DNA from: Novosphingobium sp. CECT 9465
GTDB lineage: Bacteria; Pseudomonadota; Alphaproteobacteria; Sphingomonadales; Sphingomonadaceae
Assembly: GCF_920987055.1 (NCBI RefSeq)
Contig: NZ_CAKLBX010000001.1
Location: 1,412,501 to 1,476,500, forward strand
Direction of reading: 5' to 3'
DNA length: 64,000 bases
How positions within the stretch are numbered: position 1 is the first letter of the stretch; every line of letters starts with the position of its first letter. The notes under the pieces are model-generated. The model searched no databases and was not told the origin of the DNA. It saw only the letters and a program-made list of their open reading frames with translations. This document shows, piece by piece, positions 9,257 to 18,295 of this stretch. Made by a program: the position numbers and the translations under genes.

Positions 9257-10330
9257 ATGTTCAATCCCAAGCGTCTCACTCAGGCCCGTTTGCGTCGGCG
9301 TCTGACGGGAAAGTCGTTGGCCGAAAAGGCCGGGCTGGCCCAGGACACAGTATCGCGCATCGAACGCGGGCTTCATGAGCCGGAGCCGGGCACGGTCACG
9401 TGTTTGGCCATGGCACTCGACTATCCCGAAGCCTTCTTCAGTATGGCCGATCCGCTTGATCTTCAAAGCGATGCGGTCAGTTTTCGCAGCCTGTCCAAGA
9501 TGAGCGCAAAAGAGCATGGCGCTGCCATGTCTGCTGGGTCACTCGGACTGCAGCTTTATCAGTGGCTTGAGGAGCGCTTTGCACTGCCAGAGCCCAATCT
9601 CCTCGATCTCAGCTATGAGGCGGATCCTGAAATGGCTGCGCGTGCCCTGCGGCAGCACTGGGGGCTTGGTGACCGACCAATCGGGAATATGCTCGGTCTA
9701 TTGGAGACGCACGGCGTCCGAGTTTTGTCGCTGGCGGAAAATACGGCTCAGGTGAACGCATTCTCCTTCTGGCTCGATGACCGTGCTTATGTTTTTCTGA
9801 ACAACTTCAAGAGCGCCGAAAGCAGCATTTTCGACACCGCTCATGAGCTGGGACATCTGGTCATGCACCGGCACGCCGGAACGAAGGGCGACCGCCGATT
9901 TGAACGAGAGGCGGACGCCTTTGCTGCGCATTTTCTCATGCCGCGAGGCGATGTGCTGGCTCGCGTTATGAGGCCGGTTACTATCGACGTGGTGCTACAG
10001 GCAAAGGCAAGGTGGCGCGTGTCCGCCATGGCTATGGCCTATCACTTGAGGACCTTGGGCAGGCTTACGGACTTCCAGTATAAATCGATCTGCATCGAAC
10101 TGAGCCGCCGTGGCTATCGGTCGGCCGAGCCGAATGGCGTGGAGCGCGAGCGGTCTATTATCTGGCGGAAAGTTCTCGAGCAGCTGTGGTCCGAGAAGGT
10201 GACGCGCGCTGATATCGCTCGCGATTTGGGCATTCCGCTGGATGAATTGCAGTCGCTGCTCTGGAGCCTGACCGCAACGATGGAGGCTGCTTCAGGCCGA
10301 CCGGCAAGATCCGAGCTTTTTGCTGTCTAA
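9257..10330 (+). CDS. XRE-family regulator fused to ImmA/IrrE metallopeptidase
   Basis: 357-residue fusion. Residues about 3-60 form a Cro/CI-type HTH (SLAEKAGLAQDTVSRIERG). Residues about 150-260 form an IrrE peptidase domain with HELGH (about 195-199) and the later helix FEREADAFAAHFLMP supplying the third zinc ligand. This COG2856 architecture is known for self-regulated phage/ICE switches and toxin-antitoxin-like modules. It follows the 8594-9250 gene by 6 nt and precedes a small MqsA-N-like gene, making a three-gene cassette. Confidence 0.9.
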   Translation: MFNPKRLTQARLRRRLTGKSLAEKAGLAQDTVSRIERGLHEPEPGTVTCLAMALDYPEAFFSMADPLDLQSDAVSFRSLSKMSAKEHGAAMSAGSLGLQLYQWLEERFALPEPNLLDLSYEADPEMAARALRQHWGLGDRPIGNMLGLLETHGVRVLSLAENTAQVNAFSFWLDDRAYVFLNNFKSAESSIFDTAHELGHLVMHRHAGTKGDRRFEREADAFAAHFLMPRGDVLARVMRPVTIDVVLQAKARWRVSAMAMAYHLRTLGRLTDFQYKSICIELSRRGYRSAEPNGVERERSIIWRKVLEQLWSEKVTRADIARDLGIPLDELQSLLWSLTATMEAASGRPARSELFAV

Positions 10331-10353
10331 ACATCTTCTGAAGGCGCGCACCA

Positions 10354-10551
10354 ATGGCTGAGACCCGACGTCACCCAGAGACAGGAAAACTGCTCACCCG
10401 TGGCGAGCGACCGCAGCTCGTGACGCTCGATCCGGTCTCGCGGACGGTCCTAGTACCTGGTTGGTATCACGACGATGACAGCGACTCCATCCATTCAGGC
10501 GAGGATCTGAAGATTTCCGATGCCGTATTCCAACAATTGAAGGCCAAATAA
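10354..10551 (+). CDS. Small MqsA N-terminal-like protein (copy 1)
   Basis: 65-residue protein with the pattern HPETGKLLTRGERP...V.GWYHDD..DSIHSGEDL...F..LKAK. As I recall the family, this resembles the N-terminal part of YgiT/MqsA-type antitoxins without the HTH half. A clear paralogue with the same spacing of motifs lies at 24832-25041. It sits 23 nt after the XRE-IrrE gene, probably in the same transcript. Role unknown; small size and neighbourhood suggest an accessory to the preceding module. Confidence 0.7.
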   Translation: MAETRRHPETGKLLTRGERPQLVTLDPVSRTVLVPGWYHDDDSDSIHSGEDLKISDAVFQQLKAK

Positions 10552-10786
10552 TAAGCCCATGTAAGGGAGGTCTGTACGGAACGGTCGAGGATAGCGCAGG
10601 ACACGGCGGGGTCGTCCCCGATTGGGTGCCGACCGCCAATACGGCCACGGAAGATTGGCTGTCTACACTGGATCGAGCACAACAGCAGGCGCGTCGCACC
10701 GGTCTGGCTGACCGGGGGGGAGCGGTGCAGCACCATCGGATTTTCGCCGTTGACCGCGCCGCTAGCTGCCAACCAATCTCCTTGAG

Positions 10787-11956
10787 ATGACCATTGAACT
10801 CTCCCTCCGCGACGCCAGGCGGGTTGTCCTCGCCGCGCAGGGGTTTGCGGCGCGCCGTGTTGCCCAGCCGACGGAAGGGCGATTGCTTCGCCTGCTGGAC
10901 AGGCTCTCCCTCTTCCAGATCGACAGCGTGAACGTGCTGACGCGGGCGCACTATCTCCCGGCCTTCTCGCGTCTCGGCGGCTATAGCCGGGCGGAATTGG
11001 AAGAGGCGGCATGGGGCGGGCGGCGTCAACGTCGCATGTTCGAGTATTGGGCGCACGAGGCCTCGCTCTTGCCGCTGAGCCTCCATCCGCTTTTCCGCTG
11101 GCGCATGGAGCGGGCCGAACGCGGAGAAATCGGCTACCAGGCCCTGCGGCGTTTCGCGGCAGAGCAGCGACCGCAGGCGGAGCTTGTGCTGGACAGGATC
11201 CGATCGGAGGTCGCGCTTACTGCCGCAGACTTCGAGAATGGCGCAAGCAAAAGCGGGTGGTGGGAATGGAGCCATACCAAACACGCACTCGAATGGCTGT
11301 TCTGGTCCGGGCAGATCACCACCGCAACGCGGCGAGGAAGCTTCGCACGCGTGTATGATCTTCCCGAGCGGGTCTTCCCGAAACGGATCCTCGATCTTCC
11401 GACGCCCGATGCCGCGTCGGCGCAGCAGGAACTCATTACTCGCAGCGCGCTGGCTTTGGGTGTGGCAACCGCGTCAGACTTGCGAGACTATTTCCGGCTC
11501 AAACCCGAAGAGGCCGACCACGCCATCGCCGCGCAGGTCGATGCCAGGGTCCTGGTTCCGGTTCGCGTGCAGGGCTGGAGCCAGAAAGCCTGGATGCATC
11601 GCGACGCGCCCGTACCCAGGCCGGTTGCCGGCTCTGCCCTGCTGGCTCCGTTCGATCCGCTCATATGGGAGCGCGGCCGCGCCGAACGGTTGTTCGGGTT
11701 TCGATATCGGATCGAGATCTACGTCCCTCAGGACAAGCGGATCCACGGCTACTACGTCCTGCCGTTCCTTATGGACGAGGGGCTGGTCGCGCGAGTCGAC
11801 CTCAAGGCAGATCGGGCCGCGGGCGTGCTTCGGGTCCCTCGTATAACCCTTGAACCCGGCGCACCGCCCGAGACGATGGAGCGGCTGACCGCCGAATTCA
11901 ATCGGATGGCGCAATGGCTCAACCTTGCCGAGGTGCGCTTTTCCGAAGGCGCCTGA
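10787..11956 (+). CDS. YcaQ/AlkX-type winged-helix DNA glycosylase
   Basis: 389-residue member of the HTH_42 family (YcaQ/AlkX, related to AlkZ), which unhooks interstrand crosslinks or removes bulky alkylated bases. Near residue 44 the segment LFQIDSVN carries the Gln-X-Asp catalytic motif of the YcaQ branch. The rest shows the expected Trp/His-rich winged-helix body (WWEWSHTKHALEWLFW) and a C-terminal DPLIWERGRAERLFGFRYRIE block typical of the family. It stands alone with about 230 nt of non-coding sequence upstream, and is probably a DNA-repair passenger of the island. Confidence 0.88.
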   Translation: MTIELSLRDARRVVLAAQGFAARRVAQPTEGRLLRLLDRLSLFQIDSVNVLTRAHYLPAFSRLGGYSRAELEEAAWGGRRQRRMFEYWAHEASLLPLSLHPLFRWRMERAERGEIGYQALRRFAAEQRPQAELVLDRIRSEVALTAADFENGASKSGWWEWSHTKHALEWLFWSGQITTATRRGSFARVYDLPERVFPKRILDLPTPDAASAQQELITRSALALGVATASDLRDYFRLKPEEADHAIAAQVDARVLVPVRVQGWSQKAWMHRDAPVPRPVAGSALLAPFDPLIWERGRAERLFGFRYRIEIYVPQDKRIHGYYVLPFLMDEGLVARVDLKADRAAGVLRVPRITLEPGAPPETMERLTAEFNRMAQWLNLAEVRFSEGA

Positions 11957-12091
11957 TTATGGGGCGTGAAGTACGGACATGCGCCGACGGCGAGCCATTG
12001 GCGCGTCATGAGTGTGTTGCGAGCTATGTCGTCCTGAGGAACTGGCGCTCCGCTCCAGCCTGGCTGCAATGGGGGCAAAGCTCGAATTTCT

Positions 12092-14086
12092 ATGGCATTG
12101 AAGCAAGTTGTTACCGCGTCCGAATTGTTTGACCTCCCGCAGCAAACTGCAAGCGCCGTTGGCAAGCGGGGAGCGAAGCCCAAGCCCATTGTCGAGTTTC
12201 CCGAGCCGCGCCAGACGGCGTGGGAAGACGTGCACCCTTTCCACGAGGCCCTGCTCCTTCACGCAGCGCGCCATGGCGATTCGATCTGCTATTTGCACAG
12301 GTGCCTTGTGCACCAGGGTGACCGGGTAGAGCGGTCCACGTTGCTGCAGTGGGCTGCAGGCAAGAAGACGCCGACGACGGTGAAGAGCTTGGGCATCCTG
12401 TCCAGGATCGAGCGGCGCTACGGCCTGCCGAGTGGCTATTTCAAAGCCAAGCTTCCCACCATCAGCCGCGCGCCGAGCGGGCATCGAAAGCTGCTGGGAT
12501 TGACGCCCTCCGAACAGCGCAGGTTCGCCTGGCATCTGCCGGATGATTTCGATCGGCGCCCGGCAAGGGAACGTGCCGAGATCCTCGAGTGGGTCCGCAC
12601 CGTCGTGATCTCCGGGGCGACCGATTATCGCCGCTATCAGGCCGAGGCCTCGAAGCACCGCTACGCCATCCGGTTTCCCGGCATCACCGGGAGGAAACCG
12701 GGTGTTCAGAGATCGTTGGAGCCCGAGGACGGCCGCTTTCGCGATCAGGTCGAATGCGAGCTGGAAACCGCGAGCGCCGATGCACCGCGCGCGCTTGCAG
12801 CGGAAATGGCCCAGCTCATTCGCTTCAAGACTGCAACACTGACGGATATCGGCTTTCAGCGCAGCGGCGTCTGGAACGGCAGCACTGCTTTTCAAAAGGT
12901 CGAGCATCTCGGGCTTTTGTTTGGTGCGCTCGCGGCAGGGAAGGGCGGCCCAGTGCGAGGCCGTGGAGTGCCGCCAGATAGCCTCGTGATGGGACTGCTC
13001 GTCTTCCCCGCAATTTGGGATTGGTACATCCAGTGGCGCGAGGCGAAGCGGGGCTTCTTTACGGTGTGGGAAGTGAATATGCTCCAGCTTGGCTTGTCGC
13101 TGACGCGGGCGGAGACGGGTTGGCTGCGTCAGTCACCAGCACTCGCGGGGCGCTTGCAACCGATCCACGGACTGGTCTCTCAGGCCGATATCGAGGCGGT
13201 CAGGGCCGATTGGCAGGGGGCGTGCGATCGTTTCTACAAGCACGGGCTGGCGCGGTCCAAAGAGGTCCAGCGCGTAGCCCGGGTCCATCGCGACCCGTTC
13301 GAGCCCATCATGCCGATCCTCGAGGCGGATAGTCCGGTTGGAGAATATCGCCGCATCACGGAGGAAATCATTCGTCTGATGCCCGATCACAGGCGCTATC
13401 CTCGCCAGGCCGCGGAAGCAGTGCGTTCATTTCTGATGCTGAGGCTTGGCCTTCATCTCGGGCTTCGCCAGAAGAACCTGCGGGAGATGCTGGTTTGCCC
13501 GCCTGGGCGAACGCCCACGGCCGACAGGGCTCTTGAATTCGCCAAGCGCGGCGAACTCCGTTGGAGCGAGCGTGACGGCGGCTGGGAAGTGCTTGTGCCG
13601 GCGTCCGCATTCAAGAATGCCAATTCCTCGTTCTTCGGCAACCGGCCCTTTCGGCTCGTCCTTCCCGATCTGGGCGGGCTCTATGGCCACATCAATGCCT
13701 ATATCGGCCAACACCGCGCGGTTCTCCTGAATGGTGCCGGAGACCCTGGAACCTTCTTCGTAAAGACCATGAAGATCACGAGCCGGAATGCGTCCTACGA
13801 CATGAACACCTTCTACGAAGCCTGGCGGCTGACCATCCAGCGATATGGCATTCGCAACCCCTATACGGGGCGGGGGGCAATCGAGGGGTTGTTGCCGCAT
13901 GGGCCGCACAATGTGCGCGATGTCCTGGCAACGCATATTCTCAAGCAGACCGGCTCCTACGAGCAGGCGAGTTATGCAATCCAGGATACGCCGGAAACTG
14001 TCGCGCAGCACTATGGCCGCTTCCTTCCCCAGGATAAGGCGGCATTGGCGGCTCAGATTCTGAACCGCGTCTGGGAGGCTGCCTGA
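12092..14086 (+). CDS. Large divergent tyrosine recombinase
   Basis: 664 residues. The C-terminal 220 residues show a tyrosine recombinase core: Arg in LGLRQKNLREM, PHNVRDVLATH (the H-x-x-R box) and AQHYGRFLP with the likely nucleophile Tyr about 25 residues before the end. The N-terminal 400 residues are unlike P4 integrases and start with a small helical domain (HGDSICYLHRCLVHQG), probably DNA binding. It is separated from the attachment site by 7 kb and has no partner recombinase, so it may belong to a second nested element or act in another reaction. Active-site assignment is from motifs only. Confidence 0.75.
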   Translation: MALKQVVTASELFDLPQQTASAVGKRGAKPKPIVEFPEPRQTAWEDVHPFHEALLLHAARHGDSICYLHRCLVHQGDRVERSTLLQWAAGKKTPTTVKSLGILSRIERRYGLPSGYFKAKLPTISRAPSGHRKLLGLTPSEQRRFAWHLPDDFDRRPARERAEILEWVRTVVISGATDYRRYQAEASKHRYAIRFPGITGRKPGVQRSLEPEDGRFRDQVECELETASADAPRALAAEMAQLIRFKTATLTDIGFQRSGVWNGSTAFQKVEHLGLLFGALAAGKGGPVRGRGVPPDSLVMGLLVFPAIWDWYIQWREAKRGFFTVWEVNMLQLGLSLTRAETGWLRQSPALAGRLQPIHGLVSQADIEAVRADWQGACDRFYKHGLARSKEVQRVARVHRDPFEPIMPILEADSPVGEYRRITEEIIRLMPDHRRYPRQAAEAVRSFLMLRLGLHLGLRQKNLREMLVCPPGRTPTADRALEFAKRGELRWSERDGGWEVLVPASAFKNANSSFFGNRPFRLVLPDLGGLYGHINAYIGQHRAVLLNGAGDPGTFFVKTMKITSRNASYDMNTFYEAWRLTIQRYGIRNPYTGRGAIEGLLPHGPHNVRDVLATHILKQTGSYEQASYAIQDTPETVAQHYGRFLPQDKAALAAQILNRVWEAA

Positions 14087-14175
14087 TGGTTGCATCACTC
14101 GTTCAGTGCCAGATGATCCCTAACCATGACCTCTGAAAATTGTATCTTATTTAGGTTTATGCCATTATCCCTTCA

Positions 14176-15390
14176 TTGGATCGCATTTTAGGGTCGGTAT
14201 GGGAAGGCTTAGTGCATAGAAACCACCTTGCAGGGGCGCTACGCGAGCGGCTGGTTCGCTATCCTGCGCCCTTTGACAATCACTACGGCGTCATTCCGCT
14301 GCCGCCGCCTGAAGATGCACTGCCGATCCAGGCGGTTCAGCTCGCTCACGACCGCGCACTCTCCATGCTCGGGCGCGTTCAGACGCTCGCCGAACGTGCC
14401 CCCGATCCTTATGTCATCAGTCGAACGCTCAGCCGGCGCGAAGCTGTCGACAGCTCCGCGATGGAGGGAACGCATTCGACGCTCAATGAACTGCTGACGG
14501 TCGAAGAAGACGATGACGATGCCCGCGACGCGGCCCGTCAGGTTCGTGACTACGCCCTGACACTCGATCGCTTGCTACCTCGCGCCACGAACGACGGTGT
14601 CGATATCTTCACGATCGATCTCGTGAAGGAACTGCACCGCGAGGCGATGCGCCACGACCCTGACTACCGAGGAATCCCAGGCGAGCTGAAAGACGTCGTG
14701 AACTGGATCGGGGGCACAGGCCATATTTCCACTTCGACCTACAATCCGGCACCCCCGGATTGTGCCGCCGCGTGTCTTGAGCAAACCATGGCCTACATGC
14801 GCTGCGAAGGCATGCAGGGGGTCTCGCAGAGCCTGATCACAAGGATGGCTGTCGCCCACGCGCATTTCGAGGCCGTCCATCCCTTCGCTGACGGGAACGG
14901 GCGTGTCGGTCGGCTTCTGCTGCCGCTTATGATGGCGGCGGAGGGCCAGGTGCCCCTCTATCTCGCACCGTTCATCGCGGCCAACCGCGCAGGCTATTAT
15001 GAAGGGCTGAAAGCCGCTCAGCAGCGGCTCGATTGGGCGCCGCTGATCGGCTATCTCTCGGACGCGATTACCGGCACCGTGGAAGAGCTGTTCGCAACGC
15101 GCGACACGCTTGGGCAACTGACCGCCGACTGGCGAGGGCGACGCAAGTTCAGGGCAGGGTCGGCGTCGCTGCGCGCGCTTGACCTTTTGATCGACTATCC
15201 GGTTATCACCTTGAAGCGCCTGGCCGAAAAGCTGGGTGTTTCAAAACCGCAGGCCCTTGCGGCTATCAACCAACTCGTTGAGGCGAACATCCTTGTCGAG
15301 CGGACGGGCTATCGTCGCAATCGCGTCTTCGTGGCCGAAGCTGTCTTAGGGGTTGTGAACCGGCCGTTCGGCGACGTTCCTCGGATTTGA
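14176..15390 (+). CDS. Fic family protein (AMPylase-like)
   Basis: The Fic core motif HPFADGNGRVGR is intact (about residues 235-246), so nucleotidyl transfer to a target hydroxyl is possible. Near residue 93 SSAMEGTH matches the inhibitory S-x-x-x-E-G helix that keeps such enzymes off, placing it in the self-inhibited class, so it does not need a separate antitoxin. The C-terminal part holds a winged HTH (LKRLAEKLGVSKPQALAAINQLV), common in Fic/DOC regulators. The first start is TTG 14176; GTG 14212, preceded by GGAAGG, has the better ribosome site and may be the real start. Confidence 0.9.
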   Translation: MDRILGSVWEGLVHRNHLAGALRERLVRYPAPFDNHYGVIPLPPPEDALPIQAVQLAHDRALSMLGRVQTLAERAPDPYVISRTLSRREAVDSSAMEGTHSTLNELLTVEEDDDDARDAARQVRDYALTLDRLLPRATNDGVDIFTIDLVKELHREAMRHDPDYRGIPGELKDVVNWIGGTGHISTSTYNPAPPDCAAACLEQTMAYMRCEGMQGVSQSLITRMAVAHAHFEAVHPFADGNGRVGRLLLPLMMAAEGQVPLYLAPFIAANRAGYYEGLKAAQQRLDWAPLIGYLSDAITGTVEELFATRDTLGQLTADWRGRRKFRAGSASLRALDLLIDYPVITLKRLAEKLGVSKPQALAAINQLVEANILVERTGYRRNRVFVAEAVLGVVNRPFGDVPRI

Positions 15391-15488
15391 GCGAAGGTGG
15401 AGTGGGGAGCTTCAGTTGAACTCCAACTATTCGACCGAGATTAGCTTCTGGGACTCGCGCTGCTCCTCGATCATCAAAACGCCTTCTA

Positions 15489-16532
15489 TTACGAGGTCGC
15501 TTCAGATATCAATGCTCGAACCAGATCTCTCGCTGTTCGTGCAGCGCCCATCAGCGTCGCTGATCCCGGCCCGGTCCAATCGCCATATCCAGCCAGCCAC
15601 AATCGCGGCTCTTCGACTGACCGCTGGTCTTCGACAAGCACGCGTCCGTCAGCTTCGACAATGTCGAGCGAACGCAGATGGTCAAGCGCGGGCCTGAAGC
15701 CCGTGCACCAGATGATCGCATCGACCTTCATCTCCGAGCGATCAGGCCAGACAACGCCGGTTGATGTCATCCGCAAGAACGGCCGAACGGTCGTCAGATC
15801 GCCTCGGCCGCGGGCCTCCCTGACCGGCGGCACCATCACGATATCGCCAATGCCCCCGACCGGTGTTTCGCCCGGCCCAGCCTTCATCCGCGCGACGGCA
15901 CGCTCGAACAGGACGCGGCCATCGACATCGTCTGACAGGAATAGGGGGTCTTGGTTCGTAACCCAGAGCGCGCGGGCGATCGGTGCGACCTCGGCCATGA
16001 TCTGCGCGCCGCTGTTTCCGCCGCCGACCACCAGCACCGTCCGACCGGCAAAGTGCTCAGGCCGCACATAGTGCGCCGAATGAACCTGTGTGCCCTGGAA
16101 CAGGTCACGGCCCGGCATGTCGGGAACATGGGGATGCGACCAAGTGCCCGTTGCGCTGACCACATGCCTTGCAGCCAATCGCTCCGAGCCGATGTCGATT
16201 TCCAGATGATCGCTGCTTCGATGGACTCTCGTCACTCTGGCCGGTCGCCGAACAGGCAAGTGATAGCGTTCTTCGTAGCGGGAAAGATAGTCCAGAACAT
16301 CGTCCCGGGTCGGATAGCCGTCATGATTGGGCGGGGGCATCAGCCATCCCGGGAGTGAACTGTAGCCTGCCGGAGAAAACAGCCGCAGCGATTCCCAGCC
16401 ATGCCGCCAGGCACCGCCGGGACCATCCTCGGCATCGAGGATCAGGAAATCGGCCTTGGCGCGGTGGAGATAGTAGCCCAGCGACAGCCCCATCTGGCCG
16501 CCGCCGATAATGACGATGTCATGGGTATCCAC
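15489..16532 (-). CDS. arsO: Flavin-dependent NAD(P)H monooxygenase, ArsO-like
   Basis: FAD/NADPH monooxygenase of the arsenic cluster. It has two Rossmann motifs ([10 protein letters not shown] at the N-terminus and [10 protein letters not shown] near residue 165), and between them the flavin-monooxygenase fingerprint F-x-G-x3-H-x3-Y ([11 protein letters not shown]). I chose GTG 16532 because it starts right at the first beta strand and leaves 4 nt after the thioredoxin stop; an upstream extension to 16604 would overlap that gene. It is last of the leftward arsR-permease-trx-arsO operon. ArsO is the usual name for this gene in ars clusters; its substrate is not shown by sequence. Confidence 0.85.
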   Translation of the reverse strand: MDTHDIVIIGGGQMGLSLGYYLHRAKADFLILDAEDGPGGAWRHGWESLRLFSPAGYSSLPGWLMPPPNHDGYPTRDDVLDYLSRYEERYHLPVRRPARVTRVHRSSDHLEIDIGSERLAARHVVSATGTWSHPHVPDMPGRDLFQGTQVHSAHYVRPEHFAGRTVLVVGGGNSGAQIMAEVAPIARALWVTNQDPLFLSDDVDGRVLFERAVARMKAGPGETPVGGIGDIVMVPPVREARGRGDLTTVRPFLRMTSTGVVWPDRSEMKVDAIIWCTGFRPALDHLRSLDIVEADGRVLVEDQRSVEEPRLWLAGYGDWTGPGSATLMGAARTARDLVRALISEATS

Positions 16533-16536
16533 GCCC

Positions 16537-16773
16537 TCAGGCCTGAAGCCAGCGCTTGAGGTCGTCTTCCTTCGGCAGTCCGCCAGCATGAACGACCTTG
16601 CCATCGATCACGATGCCCGGCGTTGAGACAATACCGTACTTGGCCATCTCGGCGTAGTCGCTGATCTTTTCGATCGACGCCTCGATGCCAAGCGCGGCAG
16701 CGGCGGCCTTCACCATGTCTTCGGTCGTCTGGCACCGCTTGCAGCCGGGGCCGAGCACTTTGATGTCTTTCAC
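16537..16773 (-). CDS. Small thioredoxin-fold disulfide protein
   Basis: 78-residue redox protein with active site GPGCKRCQT (CxxC) and the cis-Pro loop [11 protein letters not shown], matching the 'small redox-active disulfide protein 2' family. GTG 16773 is taken as start, with an AGGAT ribosome site 8 nt upstream; longer reading frames run backward through the permease. It lies between the permease and the monooxygenase in one operon. In such clusters it is thought to supply electrons or assist the permease. Confidence 0.87.
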   Translation of the reverse strand: MKDIKVLGPGCKRCQTTEDMVKAAAAALGIEASIEKISDYAEMAKYGIVSTPGIVIDGKVVHAGGLPKEDDLKRWLQA

Positions 16774-16787
16774 GGGATGGATCCTTT

Positions 16788-17843
16788 TTAGGAGAACAGA
16801 GCGTTGAACAGGTAACCTACGCCAAGGATGCCAGTGCCAACCACGGCAACAAACATCGCGATGAGCTTGAGGCTGAGCACCTTGCGCAGGATGATCATCT
16901 CGGGGAGCGAGAGCGCGATCACCGACATCATGAAGGCGAGGACCGTGCCGAGCGCCGCGCCCTTGCCCAGCAGCGCCTCGATCACCGGAATGATCCCGGC
17001 GGCATTGGAATACATCGGGATGCCTAGCAGCACGGCGGCGGGCACCGACCACCAGCTATCCGCGCCCATGATGCTGGAAAGCAGCTCGGCGGGCACATAG
17101 CCGTGGATGAAGGCACCGGCGGCGATACCGACGATGATCCAGTACCAGACCTTGCCGACGATCTCCTTGACCGCGTCCCAGCCCGCCTCGAACCGATCCA
17201 CCCAGGTGAGATGCTCATCCTCAAGGTCAACGTCGCCAGCGCGGACTTCACGCACCCAGGGTTCGAGCCAGCCTTCCAGATGCAGGCGGCCAATGACCCA
17301 GCCCGACACGATGGCAATGGACAGCCCGAAGGCGAGGTAGGTCAGCGCCACTTTCCAGCCCACCACCGCAAACAGCAGGCCAAGGGCAATCTCGTTGACC
17401 ATCGGCGCGGCAATCAGAAACGAGAAGGTGACGCCCAGCGGCACGCCTGCCGAGACGAAACCGACGAACAGCGGCACGGCCGAGCAGGAGCAGAATGGCG
17501 TGACAATGCCGAGGTGCGCGGCGGCGATGTTGCCCAGCCCTTCGCGCTTGCCCGCCAGCAGCGCGCGGGTGCGTTCGGGCGAGAAGAAGGTGCGCACCAC
17601 GCCCATCGCGAACACCACCAGTGTGAGCAACATCAGCACTTTGGGTGTGTCGTAGAAGAAGAACTCGACCGACGAAGCAAGATGACTGCCGGGGGCGATC
17701 GGCAGTTGCGCTACCAGCCACCGCGCAAAGGGCAGCAGCTGGTTGTAGAGGACAAACCACGCGGCCACGAAGATGGCGATCCCGGCAAACCATATCCCTT
17801 GCGACTTGCGGGCCTGACCCAAGCTTGCGGCAATGGTATTCAT
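16788..17843 (-). CDS. Permease of the DUF318/ArsP-like family
   Basis: 351 residues from ATG 17843 with about 8-10 membrane helices. The signature GIVTPFCSCSAVPLFVGF with a Cys-Ser-Cys motif and GIPMYSNAAGIIPV in the second half are diagnostic of the UPF0718/ArsP-related permeases. These export methylated or organic arsenicals or other metalloids. It starts 1 nt after the arsR stop, so the two are translationally linked. A hydrophilic loop of about 50 residues (around DVDLEDEHLTW) separates the two halves. Confidence 0.87.
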   Translation of the reverse strand: MNTIAASLGQARKSQGIWFAGIAIFVAAWFVLYNQLLPFARWLVAQLPIAPGSHLASSVEFFFYDTPKVLMLLTLVVFAMGVVRTFFSPERTRALLAGKREGLGNIAAAHLGIVTPFCSCSAVPLFVGFVSAGVPLGVTFSFLIAAPMVNEIALGLLFAVVGWKVALTYLAFGLSIAIVSGWVIGRLHLEGWLEPWVREVRAGDVDLEDEHLTWVDRFEAGWDAVKEIVGKVWYWIIVGIAAGAFIHGYVPAELLSSIMGADSWWSVPAAVLLGIPMYSNAAGIIPVIEALLGKGAALGTVLAFMMSVIALSLPEMIILRKVLSLKLIAMFVAVVGTGILGVGYLFNALFS

Positions 17844-17844
17844 T

Positions 17845-18159
17845 TCAGGCGGCCTTTTTCTGGCATTGGGCAGGAGCAAGCACGGGCAGTGCGGATAGGA
17901 TGGCATCCACAATGGCCACCGTTGCCGCCGGGAGATCGGGATTGCGGCGATAGCGGACCCATTGCGCATCGCGCCGGTCGGTCAGCAGGCCCGCCACTTT
18001 GAGCCGCGCCATATGCCGCGACATGCGTGACTGGGTAGCGCCCAAGCGGTCCATCAACTCGCAGACGCAATGCTCATCACCATCCCAGATGATTTGCAGC
18101 GCACGCAGGCGCGTTGGTTCCGACAGAGCGGTGAGCAGGTCATTGATGCGCAAATCCAT
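17845..18159 (-). CDS. arsR: ArsR-type repressor (leftward operon)
   Basis: Small winged-helix metalloregulator. After the N-terminal helix (LLTALSEPTRLRALQII) it carries the alpha-3 metal site EHCVCEL and the recognition helix TQSRMSRHMARL. ATG 18159 gives 104 residues; ATG 18186 would add 9. It heads the leftward permease-thioredoxin-monooxygenase operon and is back to back with a second, different arsR, sharing a 136-nt control region. Confidence 0.9.
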   Translation of the reverse strand: MDLRINDLLTALSEPTRLRALQIIWDGDEHCVCELMDRLGATQSRMSRHMARLKVAGLLTDRRDAQWVRYRRNPDLPAATVAIVDAILSALPVLAPAQCQKKAA

Positions 18160-18180
18160 AAGACCTGCGTATGCTGTAAC

Positions 18181-18192
18181 GCGCATATGCGC
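18181..18192. promoter_or_regulatory. Palindrome GCGCATATGCGC in the divergent ars control region
   Basis: Perfect 12-bp palindrome just upstream of the leftward arsR, inside the space between two divergent arsR genes. Size and AT-centred symmetry suit an ArsR dimer site. No experimental basis; it also overlaps the upstream alternative start codon (18186), so binding could hide that start. Confidence 0.45.
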
Positions 18193-18295
18193 TTTGACGC
18201 AGATCAACGCTGACACATGATTTGACGATTCTGGAAATGTCGATTGACTTAGCCAGAGCTAAAGCTATTTCCATCATTCTCGAAAGGTGGATTGG

